DNA of 64,000 nt from Cryptomeria japonica (taxonomy: Eukaryota; Streptophyta; Pinopsida; Cupressales; Cupressaceae), in assembly GCF_030272615.1 (NCBI RefSeq), contig NC_081405.1, positions 569,903,095 to 569,967,094 on the forward strand. The letters are read 5' to 3'. The number at the start of each line of letters is the position of its first letter. Position 1 is the stretch's first letter. The position numbers were made by a program, and so were the translations under genes. This document shows, in pieces, positions 49,400 to 61,351 of this stretch. The notes beneath the pieces are model-generated. The model searched no databases, was not told the origin of the DNA, and saw only the letters and a program-made list of their open reading frames with translations.

Positions 49400-49411
49400 G
49401 CTCTGATACCA
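49400..49411 (-). other. Family E primer-binding site (initiator tRNA-Met)
   Basis: The - strand reads TGGTATCAGAGC, two bases from the LTR at 49414. Confidence 0.9.
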
Positions 49412-49413
49412 AT

Positions 49414-50644
49414 TGTTAGATAGTTCAAATAACTGAAATACAATTGAGCAGGGGGGGGATGAATTAGTTGTCACAAATTACTAGAACATTTAGTAATTAA
49501 AAACTTAATACCAGAACCAAATACATTAATACCAGAATTCTTAAACCAAATATCGGAATAGTAGTTAAACCAATTAAGCATAAACAATAATTAGAGAATA
49601 AATACCATCCAGATGACACCAATATTTATATGTGGAAAACCTGATAAAGGGAAAACGCACGGTGGAAAGCTTACCCACAGTTAGATAATACTTATGCAGT
49701 GAGCATGTGAATTACAATGGAGGGTCCTACACTTACAAGAAGGCCAACAACCTAGAGTGCACTACTCATCACAAAAGGGGTGTCACTCACTACATAAAAA
49801 TATAGACTACAATCTGAAAGAATGAATGAACTACAAAGGTAGCATCTCCTATGCCTGAGTACAGTTTCGGTTAAGCTCAATACTACAAGACTAAATCCTC
49901 TTCCATAAACGCAATTCGATGTCTAATGATCGACCAAATCCTCTACCTAAATGATATAACATTATTTGCACATTACATATCCATATCCCATACCATGACC
50001 ATGACCATGATCTATAATGAGACCATACATCATATACATACAAACCCTCGACCATAAATAATCAGGTCAACCACTAGACAATAAACCAATTACATAATTA
50101 CAAAACATGTCAGCCTTAGACCAAACAAATAATATCCAACTCATAAGACATCTCGGAAACATATCGAGAGGTCCAATACGCATTTTACATTAAGCCAGTC
50201 CATAACCTAGATCAATCGGGACCCAATATAGGTCCACATGCTAAAGTAATTATCTCATTCTGCCAAGTCTCAAACATGATCACCATCAACATCCTGAATC
50301 CATACCAAAAGTTGTACCAAAACCACTTATGCATATCATCAAATATCTTCATCAAATCTCTGTCAGTGAAACCCTCACCAAAACCATATACCAATCTTCT
50401 AAGCAAATAGGATAGCATCCGATCACTAGACCAAAACCAACTGACTGAATATGAATATGAGTAAGACAATTCCATAACCAAATCATACTAGAGTATATCA
50501 TATCATGTCGGATCCAAACCAATTAGAAACCACACAACCTATCGAGACCAAAAGGGTGCCAGTAAAGCATCCAAAATAGCTAGTGTTGACATCAATGACA
50601 AAACATCAATGCAACACATAATCAATTCCTTCAAATAGCCAACA
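49414..50644 (-). repeat. Copia family E 5' LTR (about 1.23 kb)
   Basis: On the + strand it starts TGTTAGATAG and its first 430 bp match 12282-12713. The far end is placed at TAGCCAACA (50644), because the - strand start TGTTGGCT followed by TTTTGTCATTGATGTC resembles the starts of the LTRs of F and H. An alternative end is 50665. Confidence 0.65.
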
Positions 50645-51250
50645 ACTTTGTCTACTAGTCCTACAGATAGGAGATGATCTTGATGTATTGATGTATATAT
50701 GATGATACTCATGGATATGTTATTTTAATGCTTAAACAATATGTGCATTTCTTAGATTAGAAGTAACATATTGAGTAATGAACATGTATGTCTACTTTAA
50801 TTTACATGTGATTGATCTCTCAATGCTTCATGATTAAATTGATACATGTGTGATTTAATTAAATAACTAAGTATTTAATTAAATGCTACTTTGATGATGT
50901 AAAAGATGAATGTATTAACCCTGAGAACTACATGACTAATGTGATTTAATTAATTTTAATTAAACACAACATGATATAATTCTACTTAACACATAATAAA
51001 TTATATAACATGCTAGCACATATGAAATATAAATCAATTATAATTTACATAAAAGAATCCAAGACAAGCAATAAAGTAATGAAACATTCTTGTCAAGAAT
51101 GAAGTAATGTAGACCAAACAATATAACATCGTTTAATCCCACATCTTTTAATGAAAACAAGCTAACATATTACCCAATTTTGAAGAAAAATATATAGAGA
51201 GAGAACAAAAAGTAGACTAGAAGGAGAGAGAAAGAGAGATAAAAAGAGAA
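50645..51250 (-). other. Element D spacer after integrase
   Basis: AT-rich, no gene seen, with a purine-rich tract at 51190-51250. It follows the integrase of D and corresponds to the spacer at 30381-31464 of element C. Confidence 0.5.
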
Positions 51251-52604
51251 CTAGGCATAGTATCTATGAAGGTGCATAACATTTATGGGTTCCTTGAGAG
51301 GTGTACATTCCACATCTGCTATCATGTAAGCACCTGATCCATAGACCTCAAGAACAATGTATGGTCCAAGCCAATTAGGGCTGAATTTCCATTTCTCCTC
51401 AAGTATGGCATTCACATTGCCCTTATTCTCGTAAAGGACTAAATCACCTACCAAGAAGGAACATTGAATAACCTTATCATTGTAGCTTTGTTGAAAAGTT
51501 TTATGATACGCTTGAATATGTTCAAGGACATTTATATGTCATTCATCAAGCATCTCAAGTTGTTGAATTCTTTTCTCTCTATAGGAATTATCATCCACTA
51601 TACCCCTAAGAGAAACTCTCAAAGAAGGAATTTCTAACTCCAAAGGCATAATGGCATTATCACCATAAACACGATTATAAGAAGTACAACCCATAGCAAC
51701 ATGTACACTCATGTGATAAGCCCACAAAGAATAGGTTAATTGAGAATGCCAATCCTATTAGAAGACTCAGTTTGACCATTTGATTGAGGATAATAAGGTG
51801 CAGAAAATTTATGTTGAATATGATATTTCTCGAGAAACTTCTTCACATCCTTATTTTGGAATGACGTTCCATTATCTTAAACTAAGACGAAAGGTATCCT
51901 AAATTGAGAAATAATATTTTCCAAAATGAATTGACAAATTACTTTAGTGGTAGTGGATCAAAGAGGAATGACTTCCCACTTTGTAAAGTAATCAATGGAA
52001 GTTATGATGAAGGTATGTCCTTGACATTAAGGAGGAGATATTTTACCAATGATATCCAAACCCCATGTAGAAAAAGGCCAAGATGCCACTTGAGATCGAA
52101 GTTCTTAGGTAGGGGCATGGATCAAATTGCTATGTTGCTAACACTGATGACATCTTTTAACAAATGCAAAGGAATCATTTCCCATAGTTTGCCAATAATA
52201 TCCCATTCGGAGCAATCTCTGAACTAAAGATCTACCCCCAAAATGCCCCCCACAAGCACCTTAGTGTGCTTCCTCAAGAACAATAGGGACTTCAGCCTTG
52301 TTTAAGCATGAAGGAGAAGACCATTATAATCCCTCCTATAAAGAACATTAGAAAGGATAATGTATCTAGAAACCAATTTGTTAATCCTAACCCTAGTATT
52401 CTTATTCGCAACAATATGGAAGTACCCATCAAAATCTATAATGCAACAATATGCTACATCACTAGGATTATCAGCAATAACTGGGGTAGTGAGATTGTGA
52501 ATAGTGAATTTAAGATCTACCAAGGGGACCTCTAGAGATGCAAGAGAGGCAACACATGCCATCGCATCAACATGTCGATTATATTTTTGAGGAACAGGCT
52601 CCAT
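51251..52604 (-). pseudogene. Element D integrase
   Basis: The C-terminal part is well kept (51454-51251): GDLVLYENKGN, FSPNWLGPYIVLEVYGSGAY, ending MHLHRYYA, a GPY/F-type module. Upstream (51727-51539) is AYHMSVHVAMGCTSYNRVYG. The catalytic core between 51760 and 52290 is shifted and broken. The N-terminal piece is at 52604-52302. In-frame stops separate these parts. It would integrate element cDNA. Confidence 0.75.
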
Positions 52605-52697
52605 GGTATAAGAATTAAATTTTTACAACAAGGATATAGCTAGATCTCTATATTGTGATAATTTGTCTTGCTTAGCTTGATAACCTCTTATCACTTG

Positions 52698-53018
52698 TCA
52701 TATGATTAGTTGAGAATCTCCAAAAATATGTAGATTTTTCACATTAAATGCCAATGCTACTTTGATTCTAGCTATAAGAGCCTCACATTCAGCAATGTTG
52801 TTGGTACATAAGAAATTGAGATGATATGATAAAGGAATGGGCTTCTTTTTAGGGGACATAAAGACCACTCCTACCCCCGATCCTATATGACACTTAGAGC
52901 CATCAAAGTACAATTCCCATGTCTCATCAACCTCAGTAAATAAAATGTATTCATTGGGAAAAGACTCTAGACTAGGTAGGGAGAAGGGTGAAGGAGCATG
53001 AACTAAGTGGTCAGACAA
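52698..53018 (-). pseudogene. Element D second RNase H (Tat-type)
   Basis: Contains WELYFDGSKCHIGSG (first Asp), NIAECEALIARIKVAL (Glu) and LHIFGDSQLII (Asp), matching the second RNase H of element C at the same place between RNase H and integrase. Confidence 0.85.
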
Positions 53019-53189
53019 TGCTTGACCCTTTATTGCCTTTTGTGAGACAATCTTAATGTCAAACTAGGTCAATATCATAACCCACTTAGCTAAGCATCCG
53101 AATTGGTCAATTTTGGAGAAAAGATGTTTAAGAGAATTGAATTTAGTGATAACATGGATCTCAGCATTCAAGAGATAATGCCTTAACTT

Positions 53190-54260
53190 CTAGGTTGTAA
53201 AGACTAAAGCAAGGCACTGTCTTTCTATTGCAGAATATCGAACTTCGTAATCGAGTAAAGTATGACTTAAGTTATAAACCCAACATTCTCTACCATCCTT
53301 GTCACATTGTGCCAATAGGGCTACAAGAGCTTGAGGGGAAGCTACAGTGTAAAGAAGGAAAGTCTGAGTAGGATTAGTAGGTTGAAGAATAGGAGGATTG
53401 GCCAAATAGGATTTTAGGTCTTCAAATACTCGATGAAAATACTCATTCCATTGGAAAGTGATATTCTTTTTAAGCAATTATGTGAAGGGAAAGGTACAAT
53501 CCACAAGTTGAGAGATGAACTTACGAATAGCTTGGATTTTTCCTTGCAAACGTTTTAGTTGGGAGACATTCTTAGGAGGTGGCATGTTAAAAATAACATC
53601 TATCTTCTTTGTATCCACCTCAACACCATAATTTGAAACTATGAATCCTAATATTTTGCCACTATCCACACCAAAAACACATTTTCGGGGATTCAAACGC
53701 AAGTTATACTTACGAATTCTCTCAAATATTTGACGAAGGATCTTAACATGATATGTAAAAAGAATAGATTTGGCTAAGATGTCATCAACGTAATCTTCTA
53801 AAGTTTTATGCATATAGTCATGGAAGATGAGAGTCATAGCACACTAATAGGTTGCGCTTGTGTTTTTCAATCCAAAAGGTATCACAATCCAGAAAAATGT
53901 ACCCCAAGGGATGGTAAAAGCAATTTTATATTGATCTTGGGGATTAATGAAGATTTGATTATATCCTAAGAAACCATCCATAAAGGATAATAAAGCATGC
54001 CCTACTACCGAATCCACTAACATATAGATATTTGGGAGAGGAAAGTCATCCTTTGAAGAGGCCTTATTTAAATTACAAAATTTTGTAGACATCCTAATCT
54101 CATTCTTAGCTTTAGCCACAGCTACAATGTTTGAAATCTATGAGGAGTAATCAATAGGACGAATGAATCCAGCATCCAATAGTTTTTCAATTTCAGCTTT
54201 AACAAGTAATGCCAATTTAGGGTGAATCTTTTGAATCTTTTACTTCATAGGTTTAGCATC
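53190..54260 (-). pseudogene. Element D reverse transcriptase and RNase H
   Basis: RT spans from about 54260 (a shifted first motif with LDAGFIRPIDY) through FCNLNKASSKDDFPLP, LSFMDGFLGYNQI, IPFGLKNTSATY and EDYVDDILAKS (YVDD, about 53780) to LNPRKCVFGV. RNase H is 53477-53190, with VASPQALVALLAQCD and ECWVYNLSHTLLDYE. Note MDGF in place of the usual DDF-type motif. Stops are at 53840 and 53478. Confidence 0.85.
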
Positions 54261-54500
54261 AGGAATTAGGACAATGTTATGAGTGACAATCTTAGGATCT
54301 ACGCTAGGTATGTCAGAATATATCTAAGGAAAGATTCTATGAAATTCATGTAACAACTTGGCATACTGTGTTTGCTCTTCTTTGTCAAGACATTTCCCTA
54401 TCTTGATGATTTTATCTTCAACACAAGGACCCATCTTGATACCAATGGTGTCATTTATTAGGAAATTTATTTGTTTAGGAGTGTCTTTTAATTGAGGAAA

Positions 54501-55740
54501 TTATTTAACTATCTCATCATTATTTCCTTCTTTCCCAAAGTAAGCTTCTGCATTTATACAATAGGGAAAATTGTGGTTATGGTGATAACAAGGAAGGTTG
54601 TCATAATCTCCCAAGAATTCAGCTAAGGAATCATCGGTAGAAAAAATTTCCAAAGAAAAGACACAAGAAGGGTCACAATCAATATATTCTAGATATTTTA
54701 GTGAGAGAGAAGAAAAAATGAAATTAACACTAATAGATGGTCTCTTAGAGGCTTTAGTACTCTTGAAAGGATCATAACCAAACCCAAATGTCATATCATG
54801 AAAGTTACTTTCCAAGGGAACATTAATCTCTTCTTCTTGAGCACCACATCCATTTTCATTGTATCCACACCTAGCTAGGATGCGAAAACCAAGACCATAA
54901 AGGTTAGTCATTTCCAAAGAAGGAGGATTTTCAAAAAGTGAAGAGTCAAAATCCTCTAGACCATAAACTAAGGGAGATGAAGTTTGAGAAGCCATCACAT
55001 AATTATTACTCAATGGCCCAGATAAAGTAGATTGCTTTTTAGGTTCTTCTTCTTCTTTCTTCTTTTCAACCTTGGGTTCTGTAGGGGGAATTTTGTATTC
55101 CCCTACAAAAGTAGGATTGAAATAAAGGGATCCCCAATCATCTTCTACAAGAATATTTTCAGGAGAGAAAGTGTTCTCAATCATAGAGTCAGACTGAGAA
55201 GACTCTTTCTCAATAACCTTAGGTCCACTTGAGGAAGTATTGGGAATCGATCCAAATATAGGAGACAAGTTTGATGAACTGGTCACACTAATTGGAGTAG
55301 AAGTTTTAGAGGAATTATCTAAGATAGTTAGGGAAGAACTGATTATGGAGGATTTCAAACTTGATGTTTGTAAACAAGCCTAAAATCTTGTGTCACCTAA
55401 CAAGATGTATGTTGCATTGTTGTGAATGAATTTAATTTGCCTATTCAATGTAGATGGACCAACTTGCATGCTATAAATCCAAGGTCTCCCTAGAAACAAG
55501 TTGTATGATAACTCTCCAGACATGACATGGATAGGTGTGGGTAAAGTAATGGGACCTGCCTTAACAGGCAAGGTGATGATACCCAGTGAAGATTTGGCAA
55601 CATTATCAAAGCCACACATGGTGAGAGAATCAGGCTTAATAAGAGATGTATCAACATTGATCCTATGCAACAAGTTAATGCTACAATCATTAAGGCCAAA
55701 ATCATTTTCCACTAGTGTTCATCTTATTTCACTATCATTT
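54501..55740 (-). pseudogene. Element D protease and G-patch-like linker
   Basis: The protease region (about 55740-55380) has a degraded active-site stretch TLVENDFGLND (Asp to Glu) and the conserved end YNLFLGRPWIYSMQVGPSTL. The linker (55358-54501, 285 aa open) contains a degenerate G-patch-like part, MTNLYGLGFRILARCGYNENG (about 54850-54910), and an acidic C-terminal half. Order and content match element C. Confidence 0.7.
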
Positions 55741-55769
55741 ATGATAACCATAATCATTAAGGGATCATA

Positions 55770-56768
55770 TTATTGTTGAATTTCACTAGAGGGCAGCTCA
55801 TCTTGTGTAAACACAATCTGAGCCTTAGGTGTTGCAATAGAGTGAATCAAGGAAGCCATATTATTGGATGTCACTATGGATGGTACATTCAATGTTTTCA
55901 AGGCATCTTGTAGCATTCCATGATGAGTCGAGGAAGTTTGAAGCAAATCCCAAAGGGATATCTTGGCAGGAGTAGCTTTAAGTTGTTCAACAAGATCATA
56001 TTCCTTACCAAGGGCATGTGAAATATGAGGTGCTTGAGGAAGAATGGGTTGAGGATTAGGTAGAGGAGTTAGAAAAACTAGAGGAGGATTAGGTTGCCTA
56101 TTGTTTCTCCTATTATAGGTATGGGCAACCATATTAAAACCCTCCTTAGTTAGTTGTCTAGCATAGCTATAAGGACTCTTAGTGGGATTCCTTCCTTGAA
56201 TCGTAATGATAGGTTTGTTTGGAGTGCTAAAGAAATCATGACTATATCCACCTTGAACTGTGAAAAGAGGTTGATTAGGAAGAGGTGAAGTTGGAGAATG
56301 ACAAGCAACTTGGACAAAAAAAAGTGGCTTTCTATGTTTATTCACATTGATCATATTGATTAACCTTTTAGATGCATTATTCTTGTTTGAAAGTTTATTC
56401 AAAGACATGAAGTCATCAAGGGCATGATCCAATAAAGCATGATCATAGTGATTGAAAGGCTTATCTTTGGACTCAAAATGAGACGTGACATCATAGAGAG
56501 AATCATGAAAGTCAACAATGTTGCTAGATCTAGTGGAGGAGTTGATAGGAATGTACTCATGAGAGGAATCATTCAACTTATCTTTCTCATCACCACGAAA
56601 TGGCATAGTAACAAGGTTGATTAATTTTTGGCAAAATGAAGGTTTAGAAGGCTTAGGGTTCAAAAAATCATCTAGAGATTCATCTAATTTATCCTTACCA
56701 AACTCATAATCAAAAAAATTGCATACATCATCAAAATCATGAACATCTTACAAATAAAAATCTGACAT
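55770..56768 (-). pseudogene. Element D leader ORF (no gag core)
   Basis: The start is placed at an ATG at 56768 (MSDFYL, then a TAA stop), then a 297-residue open frame from 56663. It contains a basic segment KPSFCQKLINLVTMPFRGDE; repeats of the form PLFTVQGGY / KPIITIQG (56200-56330), also found in element A; and a C-terminal segment EYDLVEQLKATPAKISLWDL, which in Tat-type elements lies before protease. Between leader and protease there is no gag core and no zinc finger, unlike element C. Function unknown. Confidence 0.6.
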
Positions 56769-56910
56769 TTTGAAATGAAAATTGCATGAAACTCAAACAC
56801 ACAATGCAAGGAAAATGAAAGAAACCTATCTCTTTTTTTTTATGTTTTGAAAGAAAATGAAATAAAATATATATAGATCTAACAATGCAATGCAATGAAA
56901 ACGAAATTGC

Positions 56911-56929
56911 GTTCACATTGGGTTCACCA
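56911..56929 (-). other. Element D primer-binding site (candidate)
   Basis: The - strand reads TGGTGAACCCAATGTGAAC four bases from the LTR. Element A has almost the same site at 63291-63308. The tRNA is not assigned. Confidence 0.5.
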
Positions 56930-56933
56930 AAGA

Positions 56934-58585
56934 GGTGGAGGGGAAAAAGTGAGACTAAGTATGGAAACCCTAATCCCACTCTCATACACACTCATGGAAT
57001 ATGAAAGAGACTAGGGAGGTAACGCACATTGGATACTTCTTATGAGAAAGAGAGAGTCATGGATTACCTCTTAGGTTTTTTATTCTTTTCCTGTAAATGA
57101 GAGAGAGGAATTATGCAAACATGTGATCTAACCTAAAATGCAAGTAAGCAAGAAAACCTTAATTTGAGAGTGCAATTCAAAGGACAACTGATATAATACT
57201 AAAAAGTATAGATTAGAAGGAAAAATAAGAGGTGCACCTATGTCTGAAATTTCAGCAGAAATGTCTTGGACCAGGATGCCACGCCACTGTCCTGATTTTG
57301 TACTTCTGGAGCTACAACTGACAAGATGAATTTTGAGGCTTGCAAAGTATTGTTCTGCCAAATCCTATTGATAGAGGGCAAGACCATGGTACCATGCCAT
57401 TTACCTAGGTATTACTATGGTGTCACACCCCTGTCCTAGGGGTTTTTGTTGAGATTTGCAACCTAGAACTGTCCCTATGTGGTCTTTCGATCCCGAAACT
57501 TCCAGCGACGCTCGAATCCAAACCTGTACCTGAAGCTAAAAAATAGGGTTTGGGGTGGCTATCTAGGGTTTTTCCTTTATCAAATCCCCATGTTGGTGAT
57601 TTCCATCTCTGCGAATAGCCGATAATGTACTGAAAATGTGTTTGCAAGAACCTTGTGTGTCTGCAAGATTCTAAGATGAAAGCAAGCAATCTAGAGAAAC
57701 CCTAAAGAGTAAACCCTAATTGCTTATAATTGAAAAATTAAATTCTCTAAATCCATTAAAAAAAGTAATCTTAAGCATGAAAATGAATAAAAATGAAGCT
57801 TATTCAAAGACATGAGAACAACATGAAACCATACCCAACCCCAAGGGAGAGGTAAAAGCCAATCATCAGCTGATGATCACCTATTGTTCTTCTACATCTT
57901 CAAAATCCCCCAATTGATAAAATTATCCTTGATGGATGTTGAATGTTTTTGAAGACTTCAAAGATCTACTCTTTCGCTGCAAAGAAGGCTCTAATGCTCC
58001 AAAAAACTTGTTCTTAGATTTTTAGAAGAAGACCCCTTCAAAGGAAGAAAGAGAGCTCTTAAGTATGAAACCCTAGATATTAATTTCATGTTTAGGCTGA
58101 CCAAGGATTTGAATTTCCTGCTAATATTTTGGGGTTAAGCATTATCATATCATAGGATTGTGCTCCCAAAATTTTGGGGAAAAAGCCACGGACCATGTGC
58201 ATTCCCGCCACGGTCTGACCAACTTTTCACCAAATTTTTGGGGCTATTAGATATGATGATATTAGAGAGCATCCCAAAGTTATAGCTGATTTCTATATGT
58301 TTTGATATGCAAAATTGGGCCTAAATGGTCAAAATAAGACATAATTAGGGTTTATGATTAAATGATTCATTGGAGGAATAAGATGAAAAGGGGCACACTT
58401 AGGGTAAAGGGCCCAACTTTATAATATGTAAAGTGAAGAAACATGACCTTAGATTTAATTTAATTAATTAATTAAATTCTTAAAAGGGAATTAGAAATGC
58501 AGGATGCAAGACACACTAAGGCGAGTGCTAACCCAAGTGTGAAATTGTACCACCCTAGCAAGGGTGTACAATTTACGACACTACA
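56934..58585 (-). repeat. Element D 5' LTR (1652 bp)
   Basis: Partner of 7474-9125, the same length by these boundaries, with frequent substitutions. The outer ACACA of the - strand end has decayed here (GGTGGAG on +). Confidence 0.85.
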
Positions 58586-58590
58586 AAAAT
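58586..58590. repeat. Candidate target-site duplication of element D, right copy
   Basis: AAAAT, one mismatch from AAAAC at 7469-7473. Confidence 0.5.
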
Positions 58591-59539
58591 AAATAGAATC
58601 TTCATACATCTTTACAAAATGTGTCGGTATTCTTTCTTTGTTATGAATTCTCTTCTAGAAATATTTGAAATATCCCCAAATTGTCTTTATAAAATCACTT
58701 CCAAGCATCTTGATATTGTTCTTAATTTGCAACATTGTCGATGTATCACCAAACCATTGAATATCACCTATACCAGGAAAGAAGTTCTGAAAGTAGAAAA
58801 ACAAACCAATAATGAACTGACCAAATTTGAATATCTACCGCTTATCCTTCTTGATTGATTCAATATTTAGCACCAATTGTGTTCTCAATGTTTTAGCAAT
58901 ATCATAATCAACATTCTCCTTCAACATCCAGTAAGCTGAGTGGATAAAAGTTCCAGGAATTCTATTCATTATGCTTGAATGATCTACCCTGTAACCGATG
59001 ACCATAGAGGCAAGATTAACCTCTAGATCATCTATGTCATTCATAGTCATTGCAAGACCATCCCATTTAGATTTATTCAATCGAGTAACATCATCCTTCG
59101 GGATTGTTCTAAGAATAGGAATTTCACCAATTTCCCATAATCCGGTGATAGTATGAATAGCTTCCTTTGAAATATTATGCAGTCTAAATAACCACATAAA
59201 TTGATCATGAATCCTGGTCAAAACATATCTAACATGCTCTTCCTCAAAATCATCTAGAAATTTCAAAGCATGATGAAAACCTTTATTGGTAACCCTTATG
59301 AATTGATCCTTTATCACACCTTGTCAATCACACAATATTTGGTATTGATTAAATATTGCAAAAGTTCCCAAATCCTCCAGTTTGTAATGAATGTAAGATC
59401 AAATTTCCTCCACGTGAAAAACACAACAGGGTACGCTGGATAGGGGTCCAACTGGATTGATTTTCTTTGACTTATGAGGATGCCTCTTGAATTTTAGTAG
59501 AAGCGTTTTGGTAATATCAACAATATGTGGTGTATTCAT
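58591..59539 (-). pseudogene. Element I second ORF, N-terminal part (unknown protein)
   Basis: The frame starts MNTPHIVDITKTLLLKFKRH at 59539 and carries YIHYKLEDLG, then IRVTNKGFHHALKFLDDFEE, VRYVLTRIHDQFMWLFRL and SKEAIHTITGL. A second half has RTIPKDDVTRLNKSKWDGLA, MNDIDDLEVNLASMVIGYRV and HSAYWMLKENVDYDIAKTLR. It continues past 58835 with a stop, then is interrupted by element D and resumes at 7468. The same domain is encoded by element H at 46195-46700. It lies directly after gag, where autonomous elements have pol. No catalytic motif is seen, and the family is not recognised. Confidence 0.65.
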
Positions 59540-60009
59540 TATGAAAACTCAAACATAGAATTAGATTCATAGATAAATACCTTTCAACTTCTTCACAACT
59601 AGGGTTTCTAGTATGAATGCACTTTCACCGATTCACTTCTTCATAAATCTTCACTATCAGCTATCAAATTTGCCAATGTAGCAATCAAGTGCTCTTGTAT
59701 GCTTCTGACGCTTGATAACTATGTTCTCAAAAATACTAGGTGAGAAATGAAACTCTAAAACACCTTTTTATTTTCTTTTACAAATGCATTAAATGCAATA
59801 CCGGATGAACTTACCAAAATCACTGTTCAACCCTAAAACTTGTTATCTATTCACATATCACATTCAATCTACCAATTTGAGATGAAAACGGTTTAAATCA
59901 CTTCATAACATCATAATGAATCACAATATGCAGATTTTACTTACTGTACACTATTAAGGGAGTCCGTAAATGGATCTGACAATATGCTCCCCCTAAGCTT
60001 TATCATAGC

Positions 60010-61300
60010 TTAGTTTTTTGATGAGGGATTATCCACACCAGGTGAATAATTGGAATCTTTCGATGGTTTCTCATCACTTTTCTTCCTCCATATCTTATTA
60101 ATCTCTCTTCTAGTTTCCTCCACATCTACCTTCTTCTTTACTTTCCAGTCAACAAACAGATTAACCAGTTGGTTCATTATTTCTCTACAAAACTTTGCAA
60201 GCTGTCCTAGTTTGTGACAATGGAAACATGCTATTCCAGATGCTCTCCAAGGTCTAGCATTGCCTCTATTAGTTCTTCTATAGCAATTCATAGCAACATA
60301 ACCATAGTTGTGACAGATTGAACATGTCACATTCCATCTACTCTCACTTTCATATGGACTAGACAAATTCACATAACGTCTCTGCCGGGTAGGGTTTCTC
60401 TAGTAATTGTAAGAGCGTTTCCATTCACCATTAGAACTCTGATTCATGTAGGATCTCTAATTGTCCACTCTAGACCTGCACTCAATAGCTCTATGCCCAT
60501 ACTTGTTTCAATTGAAGCAATGTCCATTAAAAGTACTAGGCTCATAACCTTCATATGAATTAGGTCTATATCCATAAAATTTATAGGATCTACCTCTACA
60601 AATATTAGAAGTATGACCAGCCTTATGACAGTTAAAGAATACTGGTTTGTAGGTTCTCTTACTAGTGATCTTCTTCATCTTAGGTGCAGATTTAGCTTCA
60701 TGAATGGTGTCCTTGGTACTGGATGGCTCTCCTTGTTCAAAGGTTGTGTATCTCAAGCCATGTGTATCTTCATTTTGCCATTTTGTCTAAATCTGCTCAT
60801 TAAGCATAGCAGTGCTCTTGTTGAATTTAGCTAATAACTCATTAGCATCAGCAAGCTCCTTGGTAAGCTCCTCATTCTTCTTTCTGAGTCTTTCTCTAAG
60901 AGACAACCATGTCTAGATCAGCCTGTATTTCCTCTTTTTCTTATCTTTCCTCTTGAAGATGTACATGCAAGTTACTAATCTCCTAGTTTAGCTTAATGAT
61001 CTCATGCTCCTGATCTCATATTTTGTCTTCAACTATCCTCCTAGCTTCCAACTCTTGAATCATCCTGATGGTTAGGGCTTCCAACATTCTTCTCAGATTT
61101 GACTTATCATCATTCATCTTTTCAACCTTAATAACCAAGGAATTAATGTTTTCTTCCTTAGAGGAAATATTTTCATTAAGTTCCATTAGCTGTTCAGCCA
61201 ACTATTTTCTCTTAGCCAATGAAGCTTTGTACTTTACCTTTAGTTCATTATAGGCTTCTTCAGATTCTACACATCTGTCTGAAATCTCTCTGTAACTCAT
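60010..61300 (-). pseudogene. Element I gag with coiled coil and zinc knuckles
   Basis: The start at 61300 gives MSYREISDRCVESEEAYNEL. A coiled coil follows (about 61200-60790), with LNENISSKEENINSLVIKVE and EALTIRMIQELEARR. Zinc knuckles are FNCHKAGHTSNIC (about 60610-60650), CFN.NKYGHRAIEC (about 60480-60520, with an internal TGA), CSICHNYGYVAMNC (His replaced by Tyr) and CFHCHKLGQLAKFC (His replaced by Gln), both in 60190-60330. The end is WRKKSDEKPSKDSN...SSKN. The order coiled coil, four knuckles, basic tail equals the gag of element H. Several stops are present. Confidence 0.7.
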
Positions 61301-61337
61301 TGAACCTTCCCAAGCAGTTAAGCCTTAAGGGAATTAG

Positions 61338-61349
61338 GCTTTGATACCA
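61338..61349 (-). other. Element I primer-binding site (initiator tRNA-Met)
   Basis: The - strand reads TGGTATCAAAGC, one base from the standard site, two bases from the LTR. Confidence 0.75.
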
Positions 61350-61351
61350 AT

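Larger units (their letters stand above)
7474..58585 (-). mobile_element. Element D: Tat-like Ty3/gypsy retrotransposon, gag core absent, heavily nested
   Basis: Long direct LTRs of equal length (7474-9125 and 56934-58585) bracket - strand protease, RT, RNase H, second RNase H and integrase (51251-55712) and a + strand PMD gene (9710-12281). The second RNase H, the antisense gene between integrase and 3' LTR, and long LTRs fit the Tat lineage of Ty3/gypsy elements. The insertion site is inside the second ORF of element I. The interior was later invaded by copia family E and, through it, F, G, C and H. Confidence 0.8.

Noticed and set aside
50212-50481. 89-codon - strand ORF with Tyr/Ser repeats
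   Set aside because: Lies inside the family E LTR; no motif; chance frame.
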